Below are positions 1 to 8,294 of a DNA stretch of 64,000 nt, piece after piece. The position numbers were made by a program, and so were the translations under genes. This stretch comes from Olleya aquimaris (GTDB lineage: Bacteria > Bacteroidota > Bacteroidia > Flavobacteriales > Flavobacteriaceae). Location of the stretch: contig NZ_QLLO01000001.1 in assembly GCF_003259525.1 (NCBI RefSeq), forward strand, positions 496,001-560,000, written 5' to 3'. The stretch's first letter is position 1. Each line of letters opens with the position of its first letter. The notes under the pieces are model-generated. The model made no database searches and had not been told where the DNA came from. It saw nothing but the letters and a program-made list of their open reading frames with translations.

Positions 1-32
1 TGAAGTATAAGTCCAAGAAGAAAAGGAGGTAG
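1..32 (+). CDS. 3' end of an unidentified gene, cut by the window edge
   Basis: Bases 3-32 read as the last nine codons plus a TAG stop of a gene entering from the left: K-Y-K-S-K-K-K-R-R-stop. A lysine/arginine-rich tail is all that can be seen, so no function is offered. It is called coding because a similar tail, K-Y-K-Y-K-K-K-V-R-stop, closes an open frame at 4223-4324 on the other side of the peptidase gene. Without the upstream sequence this remains tentative. Confidence 0.4.
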   Translation, partial: KYKSKKKRR

Positions 33-309
33 CACATTAAAATTTGCTGTTTATTGTCTTATAGACTGTTTCAATAGACGTTAATTCTAACGTTTATCAA
101 TCTCTGTCCAATTATTAAAAATTTAAACAATTAACCATAGCTATGTGTAAGTCTTAATCATAGCTGTGTTTTTTGTGATATTCATTAAATAAAATAGTAA
201 TCAATTACATATATGTAAAAATAAAAGTAGGGTAAAATAAAAAGTGGTTGTCTTAATACTAATAATTCGAATTATTACTAATTAAATTCTAACCATTAAA
301 ACCTTTAAA
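33..309. other. Intergenic upstream region of the M4 peptidase
   Basis: This AT-rich stretch of 277 bases has no gene. It contains two near-identical 11-base direct repeats around positions 136-147 and 158-169 (CATAGCTATGT and CATAGCTGTGT) and the 18-base palindrome at 260-277. No convincing TAnnTTTG promoter was found, so the promoter of the peptidase gene is not assigned. Confidence 0.4.
260..277. promoter_or_regulatory. 18-bp perfect palindrome, possible operator
   Basis: The sequence TAATAATTCGAATTATTA is a perfect inverted repeat without a loop. It is centred about 42 bases upstream of the peptidase ATG. A dyad of this size next to a start is the kind of site a dimeric regulator binds, but AT-rich palindromes also arise by chance and no cognate regulator is adjacent. 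Confidence 0.3.
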
Positions 310-3300
310 ATGATAAAAAAATTATCCAAAAGTTTTATCCTAACCGTTGTATTTTGCATACAAGGGTTTTTTGTTTTAAAAGCACAAACAGCGCAAGATA
401 TTTCTAACAATCTTTCGCAAGATGCTAGAGTACTATCATTTAATATGGAACCCAGTCGCGGAACGCCTTCACTTATTAAAATGAATACTTCGGGTGAAAC
501 ACTACAGCTTAGTGAAACACCATCTTTTTTAAACCAAATATTAGGATTAGGTCAAGAGACCACATTTAATATTACAGCAACTACAATTGCTAATGGAATT
601 CAAGTCAATAAATTTCAACAATATACCAAAGGACTAAAAGTAGAGCATGGTGTTTTTAAGGTGCTATCTAAAAACAATGTTGTTTTAGGGATGTCCGCAG
701 AATATTACAACCTACCAGACACTATCAATGCAGTTCCTTCATTAACAGAAGGTGAGGCATTACAATTGGTATTAAATCATGTTGGTGCAACAACTTATGC
801 TTGGGAATATATTCAAAGTTTGGGCGATTCTCCAGAATTAACTGCTGCTTACAACGAAGTCTATCCAACAGGCGAATTAGTGTTTGTAGACAATTACTTA
901 ACAGATGCTGTAGATTTATCACTTGCCTATAAATTTAATATTTACGCAGCAGAACCATTATCTAGAGCAGATATCTATATAGATGCTGTAACAGGTCAGA
1001 TTTTACTTTTAGATGCAATTATTAAGCATGTTAATGGTAAAGATGGTAAGAAAAATGTAGAAAAAGAAATTAAAAAAATTGCTAAAACTAAAAAAGCTAG
1101 TATACCTTTTAGTGTAGCTACTGGAGATACTAGATATGCAGGAAACAGAACATTTAATACCTCTCAAGATGCCAATGGTAATTGGGTATTAAAAGGAATG
1201 TCTCCTTCTGGAGTTGAAAACGAAACATTATCTTATGAAGGACTTGGTGGCTTGCCTATTAATGCTCCTTTGTCACAATTTGCAGTGCCAATTATAGATG
1301 GAGATGGTGATGTGTTTGTTACAGAAATTGCAGATAATAATTGGACAGCACAAGAGCATAGAAAAGACGACTTTTCGTTACCTTATGGTCCAGCAGTACC
1401 TGCAAACGGATCTCCTTCTGTTGGTCATAATGAAGCACATAACGATGATGTTGCATTAGATGCACATTGGGGAACCGAAGTTGTTTTAGACTACTGGAAA
1501 AACATTCATAACAGATCTAGTTATGATAACTTAGGTACTAAAGTAACTAACTATGTTCATTATGGAGATGCCTATGACAATGCCTTTTGGAATGGGACTG
1601 CCATGACGTATGGTGATGGAAGTTACCAAGGTGGTCAATATCCAGACGGATCTTTTGCACCTTTAACTTCTATGGATGTTTGCGCACACGAAATAGGACA
1701 TGGTGTCTGCGAGTTTACTGCAGATTTAGTATACCAAAGAGAATCTGGAGCGATGAATGAAGGGTTCTCTGATATCTGGGGAGCTTCTGTAGAAGCATAC
1801 GTTTTAGATACAATAGATAGCTCTCTAAATTATGACCCTTGGGGAATTGGAGAACAAATTGACGAGCGTGATGGTGGTTTAGAACCAGGAGAAGTAGGTT
1901 CTAGAGCTTTACGTTGGATGGACGACCCAAAAGCTGCTGGAGATCCAGATAGTTATGGTGGTGCAAATTGGATTGAACCAGAATGTGGTACACCAACTTT
2001 AGCAAACGACCAATGTGGTGTGCATACCAATAGTGGTGTATTAAATAAATGGTACTATTTATTAGTAACTGGTAGTGGTCAATCTTTTTCGGTTGGATAT
2101 CAAAAAGCAGCTGCAGACGATGAGGTTTCGGATGCTGGTAACCAATATAGTGTAGAAGGATTAGGCTTTATTAAAGCTTCTAAAATTGCCTATTTAGCAG
2201 AAACTATGTTGTCGCCTAATGCTAAGTTTATCGAGATGCGTGAAGCTTCAATTTTAGCTGCACAAATATTATATACACCAGGTTCTAACGAAGAAATACA
2301 AACAACCAATGCATGGCATGCAGTAGATATTGGAGACGCTTTTATGAATCCAAAACCAAATACAATTTCATTTATCGATGGAAATATAAAAATATATTCA
2401 GAGCAGAATCAAATTAATGGCTGCGACGATTATAACACGTATTTAGTATATTTTACTGCTTCAGAAGTTACAGCAAATGCAACAATCTCTATAAGTACAG
2501 CAGGTAGTACAGCAACTTTAGGTCAAGATTTTGACTTATCTGCTTCAAGCCTTACTTTTTCTGGTTCAGAAATACAATCAATAGAAGTAACTGTGTATGA
2601 TGATGTAGCTATCGAAAACTCAGAAACTATAGTATTGTCTTATAATTATAATGGCGAATTCCACAAACAAGAATTTGCAATTTCTGATAACGATTTTGGG
2701 CCAAGAACAGGAACAGAACCAGTAGACCTTTTAGCTACTGAAACATTTTCTGTAGATGGATTACCAACAGGATGGTCTACTATTGTTTTAGCAAATGGAA
2801 ATAGCGTTTGGAAAGTAAATGGTGACGCTACAGCAGCAGGTAGAGCATATATTAGCGATGGAATATCAGACCTTCCACTATACGAGATTAACTCGCCAGC
2901 ACTAGTGGGATCCAACACTATTTTAAGATCGCCTTTAATTAATGCTTCTGCAGCACATTCTGTTACCGTTAGTTTTGATTGGGAAGCAGGAGGTGAAACA
3001 GATGCTACAGACGGAACCATTTTTGATTATGGCGAATTCTTATACTCTTTAGATGGTGCAAACTACGTATCTATGAAACAGTTTTACGGAGATGGTCCAG
3101 CTGCAATACAAACTGCAAGTGGTACCTATACAGCACAAATTGATGCGTTAGACAATACGTCTTTCTTTTTAGGATGGAGATGGTATAACGATACCAATGC
3201 AGGTAGCCAATTTAGTTTTGCAATAGATAATGTAAGCGTAAAAGCGACTCCTGCAGGTATAGAAACTAAAGCAAATACAGATGCTACTAATCAAGTGTTT

Positions 3301-4158
3301 GTTGCTAATACCGTGTATTTTATGAGCGACAATAACAATGCATTAATTGCTAAAATTGAAAACGCATCACAAGATTTAGGCTGTGTAAACATCGCTATTA
3401 TTGATGAAGGTGAAAGTTTCGAGTTGTTTTCTAATGTAAATACAGCAAGACCATCTAAAGCGTTTAGTATTACTACAACTAATCAGACAGCAACATATGA
3501 TTTAACCTTGTATTTTACAACTTCAGAGCTAAATGCATTTGACCCTTCTGTAGTATTAGTACCTATGAAAGTTAATTCGAATAACATGGATGATGCAACA
3601 GAAAACCCGAATAATATTCAATACAATGGAGTATTAACCGATATAAACGAAGCAGATCAATATAAAGCTTATACAGGTACTTTTTCTGGATCTGGAACAG
3701 TTAGTGTTGTGCAAGAGTTTAATTACACTCCTGTAGAGCCTACAGACACTACAACAGATCCTACAGATGGTGATACTACAGGTGACGATGACCAAGACGA
3801 TTCTGATAATGATGATGATGATGATGACAATAGTGATTGTAAGTGTAAAAAACATGGTGGAAAACACAAATGTGATGACAAAAACGAAAATCACTACGTA
3901 AAAGGAAATAAAGGAAATTATCACGCTTTTATAGTCTCTCCAAACCCAGCAGAATCAGATGTAAATATTAATTCTGATGCTAATATGGTAAGCTTGGTAG
4001 TCTATGACCTTTTTGGAATGATTGTAGCTACTCTAGATAATGTTGTACCAACTAACAACATTGGTGTACAAGTAGGCAATTTAGGTAGTGGTATGTATAT
4101 AATAAGAGTTCTTACAGCTGAAGGGGAGCTGTTTGATTTGAAGTTTATTAAAATGTAG
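310..4158 (+). CDS. Secreted M4 (thermolysin-family) zinc metallopeptidase with T9SS type A sorting domain
   Basis: This 1282-residue protease is secreted for breakdown of extracellular protein. It has an N-terminal signal peptide ending near the A-Q at about residue 26, and an FTP/PepSY-type propeptide to about residue 230. The M4 catalytic domain carries the zinc and catalytic motif HEIGH (residues 460-464), and the third zinc ligand lies in NEGFSD (E484), the spacing seen in thermolysin. After about residue 700 there is a Calx-beta-like segment and a MAM/jelly-roll-like domain. Then comes an unusual linker, very Asp-rich and followed by a Cys/His/Lys cluster (about 1155-1200). A C-terminal type A sorting domain starts near H1205 with S-P-N-P-A-E. 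The family is typically about 500-900 residues, so this is a long multi-domain member. It stands alone, with a strong terminator after it. The catalytic call is certain. The names of the middle domains are inferred from general sequence character. Confidence 0.95.
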   Translation: MIKKLSKSFILTVVFCIQGFFVLKAQTAQDISNNLSQDARVLSFNMEPSRGTPSLIKMNTSGETLQLSETPSFLNQILGLGQETTFNITATTIANGIQVNKFQQYTKGLKVEHGVFKVLSKNNVVLGMSAEYYNLPDTINAVPSLTEGEALQLVLNHVGATTYAWEYIQSLGDSPELTAAYNEVYPTGELVFVDNYLTDAVDLSLAYKFNIYAAEPLSRADIYIDAVTGQILLLDAIIKHVNGKDGKKNVEKEIKKIAKTKKASIPFSVATGDTRYAGNRTFNTSQDANGNWVLKGMSPSGVENETLSYEGLGGLPINAPLSQFAVPIIDGDGDVFVTEIADNNWTAQEHRKDDFSLPYGPAVPANGSPSVGHNEAHNDDVALDAHWGTEVVLDYWKNIHNRSSYDNLGTKVTNYVHYGDAYDNAFWNGTAMTYGDGSYQGGQYPDGSFAPLTSMDVCAHEIGHGVCEFTADLVYQRESGAMNEGFSDIWGASVEAYVLDTIDSSLNYDPWGIGEQIDERDGGLEPGEVGSRALRWMDDPKAAGDPDSYGGANWIEPECGTPTLANDQCGVHTNSGVLNKWYYLLVTGSGQSFSVGYQKAAADDEVSDAGNQYSVEGLGFIKASKIAYLAETMLSPNAKFIEMREASILAAQILYTPGSNEEIQTTNAWHAVDIGDAFMNPKPNTISFIDGNIKIYSEQNQINGCDDYNTYLVYFTASEVTANATISISTAGSTATLGQDFDLSASSLTFSGSEIQSIEVTVYDDVAIENSETIVLSYNYNGEFHKQEFAISDNDFGPRTGTEPVDLLATETFSVDGLPTGWSTIVLANGNSVWKVNGDATAAGRAYISDGISDLPLYEINSPALVGSNTILRSPLINASAAHSVTVSFDWEAGGETDATDGTIFDYGEFLYSLDGANYVSMKQFYGDGPAAIQTASGTYTAQIDALDNTSFFLGWRWYNDTNAGSQFSFAIDNVSVKATPAGIETKANTDATNQVFVANTVYFMSDNNNALIAKIENASQDLGCVNIAIIDEGESFELFSNVNTARPSKAFSITTTNQTATYDLTLYFTTSELNAFDPSVVLVPMKVNSNNMDDATENPNNIQYNGVLTDINEADQYKAYTGTFSGSGTVSVVQEFNYTPVEPTDTTTDPTDGDTTGDDDQDDSDNDDDDDDNSDCKCKKHGGKHKCDDKNENHYVKGNKGNYHAFIVSPNPAESDVNINSDANMVSLVVYDLFGMIVATLDNVVPTNNIGVQVGNLGSGMYIIRVLTAEGELFDLKFIKM

Positions 4159-4183
4159 GGATATCGTTTTAATAACTCAAAGG

Positions 4184-4216
4184 AGAGGATAAAATTTATT
4201 TTATCCTCTTTTTTTG
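4184..4216 (+). terminator. Intrinsic terminator of the M4 peptidase gene
   Basis: A perfect 10-bp stem (AGAGGATAAA at 4184-4193 with TTTATCCTCT at 4200-4209) has a 6-base loop and is followed by a run of T. It starts 25 bases after the stop codon of the peptidase. Confidence 0.85.
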
Positions 4217-4222
4217 TTTTAG

Positions 4223-4324
4223 GGTAATAATGAACTTAAAGGTGAAGCTAAAGATATCTTTAACGATGCTGTACCTTTTAATCAGAGGAAGCAGAAGTAT
4301 AAGTATAAGAAGAAGGTGAGGTAG
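4223..4324 (+). pseudogene. Orphan gene-tail fragment resembling the tail of the gene at the window start
   Basis: An open frame of 33 codons plus stop lies directly after the peptidase terminator, is preceded in frame by a TAG at 4220-4222, and has no usable upstream part. It reads like the hydrophilic end of a real protein (start G-N-N-E-L-K-G-E, end K-Y-K-Y-K-K-K-V-R-stop). Its last 30 bases match bases 3-32 of the window at 25 of 30 positions. I read it as a leftover 3' end, which would mean the peptidase gene sits between two copies of the same gene tail. The alternative is two unrelated lysine-rich tails that look alike. Confidence 0.4.
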
Positions 4325-4449
4325 TTTTTTGTTATTATTATGTTTCTATTTTTGACACAATGAAAATTATCAAGATTTATTAACAAACAATGTACTTCAT
4401 TTTCTTTTAAAACTATAAAACTGTAAGTTTACATTTTAGACTTTATTTT

Positions 4450-5652
4450 ATGAGTAAATTGAAATTTATAGACTTATTTTCTGGATGTGGTGGTTTTAGT
4501 GAAGGATTTTATCAAGAAGGTTTTGAATCAATTGTACATGTTGATTTTGACGCTCCTGCTTGTGAAACGGTTAAAGAGAGAATGCGTTATTATAATTATT
4601 CAGAAAAGTTAATAAAACGAGCAGTAATATGTGGAGATTTAACTTCCGAAGAAGTTCATAACCAAATCAATAATGTTATTGGCAACACAGAAATAGATGT
4701 TCTAGTTGGAGGCCCTCCATGTCAATCTTTTTCTTCAGTAGGTAGAGCACAAGACAAAAATTCGATGAGAAATGATCCAAGAAATTATTTGTTCCGTTCT
4801 TACTTGGAAATACTAGAAAAACATATGCCAAAAATATTTGTTTTTGAAAATGTTTCAGGTTTACTTACTGCTAAACCAAACGGGAATTATATTTTTCCTG
4901 AAATTGTTAAAAGTATGTCTGAGTTTTACTCAGTATGTGATGATAGAAAAACAATACTTTTAAACTCAGTTCATTATGGTGTGCCACAAATTAGAAAAAG
5001 AGTTATATTAATTGGTGTTAGGAAAGATTTAAATATTAAGTCAGAAGATATTTACAAAGCAATTACAAAAACTCATTACAGTCCAGAAATGGAAAGTAAA
5101 AATGAAAAATTAGGGCTTAAAAAATATTTAACTGTTAAAGATGCTATTTCAGACTTGCCTAAATTATATCCAGGCGAAGGAGAAGAGGAAATATTTCATA
5201 AAATTGAAAAAAAGAATAGTTATCTTAAAATAATGAGACCAAATGGCTCAACTAGACTTTTTAATCATGTTGCAAGAAAACATAATGATTTAGATAGAGA
5301 GAGATATAAATTATTAAGTAAAAATGATTGGCAATTAAAAGAATTAGCAGAAGTTAGACCTGATTTAATACATCATGATCCAAAACATTTTGGTAATAGA
5401 TATACTGTTCAAACTGCTACTAAACCTGGTAGAACAGTTGTAGCACATTTGTATAAAGATGGAAACTTATTTATTCATCCAGATTTTAAACAAGAAAGAA
5501 CATTTACAGTGCGAGAAGCAGCTAGAATACAATCTTTTCCAGATGATTTTAAATTTGTTGGCTCTAGAACAAATCAATTTAAACAAGTTGGAAATGCAGT
5601 TCCTCCTTTAATGGCTAAACAAATTGCAAAAGCAATTAAACAATTTATATAA
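4450..5652 (+). CDS. DNA (cytosine-5)-methyltransferase, first of a pair
   Basis: This 400-residue enzyme transfers methyl from S-adenosylmethionine to C5 of cytosine in a specific DNA site. The ordered motifs of the family are present: motif I DLFSGCGGF near residue 8, motif IV GGPPCQSFS with the catalytic Cys at 91, motif VI FENVSG, motif VIII Q-I-R-K-R, motif IX V-R-E-A-A-R-I-Q-S-F-P and motif X GNAVPPLMAKQ. The part between VIII and IX is the target-recognition region. Length and motif order are normal, so it should be active. Its TAA stop overlaps the next ATG by one base, which points to translational coupling with the nuclease gene. The coding sequence is distinctly AT-rich compared with polA next door, consistent with acquisition by transfer. 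It is most likely the modification half of a restriction system and not an orphan Dcm. Confidence 0.95.
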   Translation: MSKLKFIDLFSGCGGFSEGFYQEGFESIVHVDFDAPACETVKERMRYYNYSEKLIKRAVICGDLTSEEVHNQINNVIGNTEIDVLVGGPPCQSFSSVGRAQDKNSMRNDPRNYLFRSYLEILEKHMPKIFVFENVSGLLTAKPNGNYIFPEIVKSMSEFYSVCDDRKTILLNSVHYGVPQIRKRVILIGVRKDLNIKSEDIYKAITKTHYSPEMESKNEKLGLKKYLTVKDAISDLPKLYPGEGEEEIFHKIEKKNSYLKIMRPNGSTRLFNHVARKHNDLDRERYKLLSKNDWQLKELAEVRPDLIHHDPKHFGNRYTVQTATKPGRTVVAHLYKDGNLFIHPDFKQERTFTVREAARIQSFPDDFKFVGSRTNQFKQVGNAVPPLMAKQIAKAIKQFI

Positions 5653-7073
5653 TGATATTTTTTAACATTCCATCAGTTGGACAATTAAAACCAAGCACCT
5701 TGTTTTCAGAGGACGACCATTTTGGGTTTATACAAACTATAATTGGTGAAGAGTATAACCGTGCAGTTATTACTAAAGAATGTTTAGATTACTATAACAA
5801 AACAAATGAGCGCTATTGGGATCAGATTATTACAATTATTAATTTTCTAGGAATTAAAAAGTTGGATTCAAAGAATAGATTTAGTGAAATAGCTTTGCTT
5901 GATTTTGTTGCAGAAAAATTTGATAATGATGATGATAAACCTGCTAAAGTTATTTTTGATTATCTATTAAGCCAGTGGCAATTTCCACATCCAATTGTAA
6001 CCAAAAATAGAACAATAAACAATTTGGGTTTAAACGCTGAAAATATTAGAAAAGATTTTCCTTTTATAAAACCGTATCAAATTATACTAGCTGTTTTAAA
6101 AGAATTATATAATATAGACTCTAGTCAAGCTTATTTTTCAAACGAAGAATTCTATTGGTTTGGTTATAGTTTCTACAATACAAAAGCTAAAAATTACAAC
6201 TTAAAATCAATAAAAAAGTTAACTAAAGAATTATTATATATACGAGAAAATGGTTGGGATTTATTTAGAGGCATAAAAGATAATAGTGGCACAAAAACAC
6301 ATTTGTCTTATCCTAAAGGTTTTTTGAAAAACTCATCTATTTTAACTGATGATAATAGTTTTTATAATGAGCAACCAGATTTTTTTATTGGATTAAAACC
6401 AATTGGTGATTTAATAAATGTTTTAGACTCATTAATAGATATATCTGGAGAAATATTTGAGTTTGATAGAAATATAAGTGAGCGAAATAGTAAATTATGT
6501 TATGATTATTCAGAGTATTTATATGATATAGATAGAGTGAATAATTGGTTAGAGAACGTAAAATTATATAAAAGATTAAAGAATATTTATTCTAAAGTTC
6601 AACCTATTCCTGAAGATTTTGACGAGGAGTTATTTAGAAAATTAAAAATCGAAAGGCAATTAAAAAGATTAACATCTTTAGAAAGAGAAACAGTTACAAG
6701 GCAAAGAACCGAACAACATATTCTTCGAACTTATCTTTTAAAAAATAAAAAATCTGGAACATGTGCAATATGTGACAAAGATTATCCAATCCAATTTTTA
6801 GCAACTGCACACATAAAAAAAAGAAAAGATTGTTCTGATTATGAGAAAAGAGATTTAAATGTAGTTATGCCTGCATGTCATTTGGGATGTGACAAGATTT
6901 ATGAAGAAGGATATATTTATATAGATGAAGGATTAATACAAAGTAATTTAGAAAATAAGGAAATTACAGAACCATTAAAAAAATATATTACAAATTTAGA
7001 AGAAAAGAAATGTAATTATTTTAAGGAAGAAACAGCTCAATACTTTAAACATCATGCCAAACAAAATATATAA
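5652..7073 (+). CDS. HNH-nuclease-like protein, probable type II restriction endonuclease
   Basis: This 473-residue protein lies between two cytosine methyltransferases and overlaps both (1 base and 20 bases). I do not recognise the N-terminal 360 residues. The C-terminus has an HNH/zinc-finger arrangement: C-A-I-C at 371-374, A-H-I-K-K-R with H387, then D-L-N-V-V-M-P-A-C-H-L-G-C-D with N403, C409, H410 and C413, followed by Y-E-E-G-Y-I. The Cys pairs would bind a structural zinc, and H387 and N403 fit the H and N of HNH. The final His of the motif is not in the classical place, so H410 or another residue would have to take the role. The position between two methyltransferases is the main reason to call it the restriction enzyme. 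Cleavage site and activity cannot be read from the sequence. A methyl-directed HNH nuclease is less likely because of the company it keeps. Confidence 0.75.
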   Translation: MIFFNIPSVGQLKPSTLFSEDDHFGFIQTIIGEEYNRAVITKECLDYYNKTNERYWDQIITIINFLGIKKLDSKNRFSEIALLDFVAEKFDNDDDKPAKVIFDYLLSQWQFPHPIVTKNRTINNLGLNAENIRKDFPFIKPYQIILAVLKELYNIDSSQAYFSNEEFYWFGYSFYNTKAKNYNLKSIKKLTKELLYIRENGWDLFRGIKDNSGTKTHLSYPKGFLKNSSILTDDNSFYNEQPDFFIGLKPIGDLINVLDSLIDISGEIFEFDRNISERNSKLCYDYSEYLYDIDRVNNWLENVKLYKRLKNIYSKVQPIPEDFDEELFRKLKIERQLKRLTSLERETVTRQRTEQHILRTYLLKNKKSGTCAICDKDYPIQFLATAHIKKRKDCSDYEKRDLNVVMPACHLGCDKIYEEGYIYIDEGLIQSNLENKEITEPLKKYITNLEEKKCNYFKEETAQYFKHHAKQNI

Positions 7074-8289
7074 TTTCATAGACTTATTCTGTGGAGCAGG
7101 AGGATTTGCTAAAGGATTTGAAATGTCCGGTAAATTTAAATGTATCGGAGGAATAGATAATAAAAAAGCAGCAGTAGAAACTCATAAGTTAAATTTCAAA
7201 GATTCCATCTCTGTACAAAGTGATATCAGAAAACTTGAACCTAAACAATTTCATAAGCTAATTGGGAAACAAGAAGTAGATGTGATTATTGGAGGACCTC
7301 CTTGTCCTACATTTAGTACAATTGGACATGCTAAAATACAATCTGTAAATAAAGATAAAGGAGATTGTATTACAGAAGACCCAAGAAATCTCTTATTTAT
7401 GGATTATTTAAAATATGTTAAATATTTTAATCCAAAAATGTTCGTCATGGAAAATGTTCCTCAATTTTTAACTAAATATAAAGGAGAAACATTTAAAGAA
7501 GTTAAAAAAATTATTGAACGTGATTTGCCTGAATACACTATTGTTGAAGAAGTAAAAGTTCTTAATAGTGTTAATTATGGTGTTCCTCAAAATAGAAGAA
7601 GAATGATTCTAGTTGGACATCTTAAAGGATATAATTTTAAATATCCAAAAATAACACATTGGTATAAAGGTTCAAATTTTAATATCAATCCTAATAGTGA
7701 TGATATTGATGTTAATACATTAAAACCTCACGTAAACGTTAAAAGTGCAATTTCTGATTTACCAAGCATCACCGATAATTGGAGAATAAATGAGTGTGAA
7801 TATTCACAGCATAAAAATTTGGATTCTTATCAAAAGTTAATGCGTGAAAACACTAATAGTACTGTATCAAATAATATTTGTAGAATGTCTAATGAGAGAG
7901 CAAAAAAAGTATTTGCTCACATGAAACAAGGTGATATTTACATGGATTTGCCAAAAGAGGTTAGACAAATTTTACCATTTAGAGAGGATATTTTTAAGGA
8001 TCGTTTAAAAAGACTAGTATTAAAAAATCCATCTTGGACCATATTAGCTCACATTGGTATGGATGGTTATATGTATATTCACCCAACTGAATTAAGAACT
8101 TTATCTGTTAGAGAAGCTGCACGTATACAATCTTTCCCAGATGATTTTATTTTTGTTGGAAATCAACAAGAAACATATATGCAAGTTGGGAATGCTGTTC
8201 CACCAATTATGGCTAAAGCAATTGCTTCAAGTGTTTATGATTGTTTAGAAAAAAATAATGTGAATGTTTTATCGAAAACATTAGTGTAA
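7054..8289 (+). CDS. DNA (cytosine-5)-methyltransferase, second of a pair
   Basis: This 411-residue enzyme is a second C5-cytosine methyltransferase. Its motifs are DLFCGAGGF near residue 11, GGPPCPTFS with catalytic Cys 84, M-E-N-V-P, Q-N-R-R-R, V-R-E-A-A-R-I-Q-S-F-P and GNAVPPIMAKA. Motif IV reads P-P-C-P where the first enzyme has the usual P-P-C-Q. The target-recognition region is unlike that of the first enzyme, so the two probably methylate different cytosines. The start overlaps the nuclease gene by 20 bases in another frame. The stop lies only five bases from the stop of the converging polA gene, with no terminator between them. A restriction system needs two methyltransferases when its site is asymmetric, which is the best explanation of this arrangement. 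Confidence 0.93.
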   Translation: MPNKIYNFIDLFCGAGGFAKGFEMSGKFKCIGGIDNKKAAVETHKLNFKDSISVQSDIRKLEPKQFHKLIGKQEVDVIIGGPPCPTFSTIGHAKIQSVNKDKGDCITEDPRNLLFMDYLKYVKYFNPKMFVMENVPQFLTKYKGETFKEVKKIIERDLPEYTIVEEVKVLNSVNYGVPQNRRRMILVGHLKGYNFKYPKITHWYKGSNFNINPNSDDIDVNTLKPHVNVKSAISDLPSITDNWRINECEYSQHKNLDSYQKLMRENTNSTVSNNICRMSNERAKKVFAHMKQGDIYMDLPKEVRQILPFREDIFKDRLKRLVLKNPSWTILAHIGMDGYMYIHPTELRTLSVREAARIQSFPDDFIFVGNQQETYMQVGNAVPPIMAKAIASSVYDCLEKNNVNVLSKTLV

Positions 8290-8294
8290 ATGTT

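Noticed and set aside
3634-3924. Minus-strand open frame rich in Ile and Val opposite the peptidase 3' end
   Set aside because: The hydrophobic text is the reverse reading of the Asp-rich linker codons. It is an artefact of the GAT/GAC repeats.
4450-8289. Prophage or integrative element carrying the methyltransferases
   Set aside because: No integrase, transposase, phage structural genes or terminal repeats flank the cassette. Transfer is plausible but no element can be drawn.
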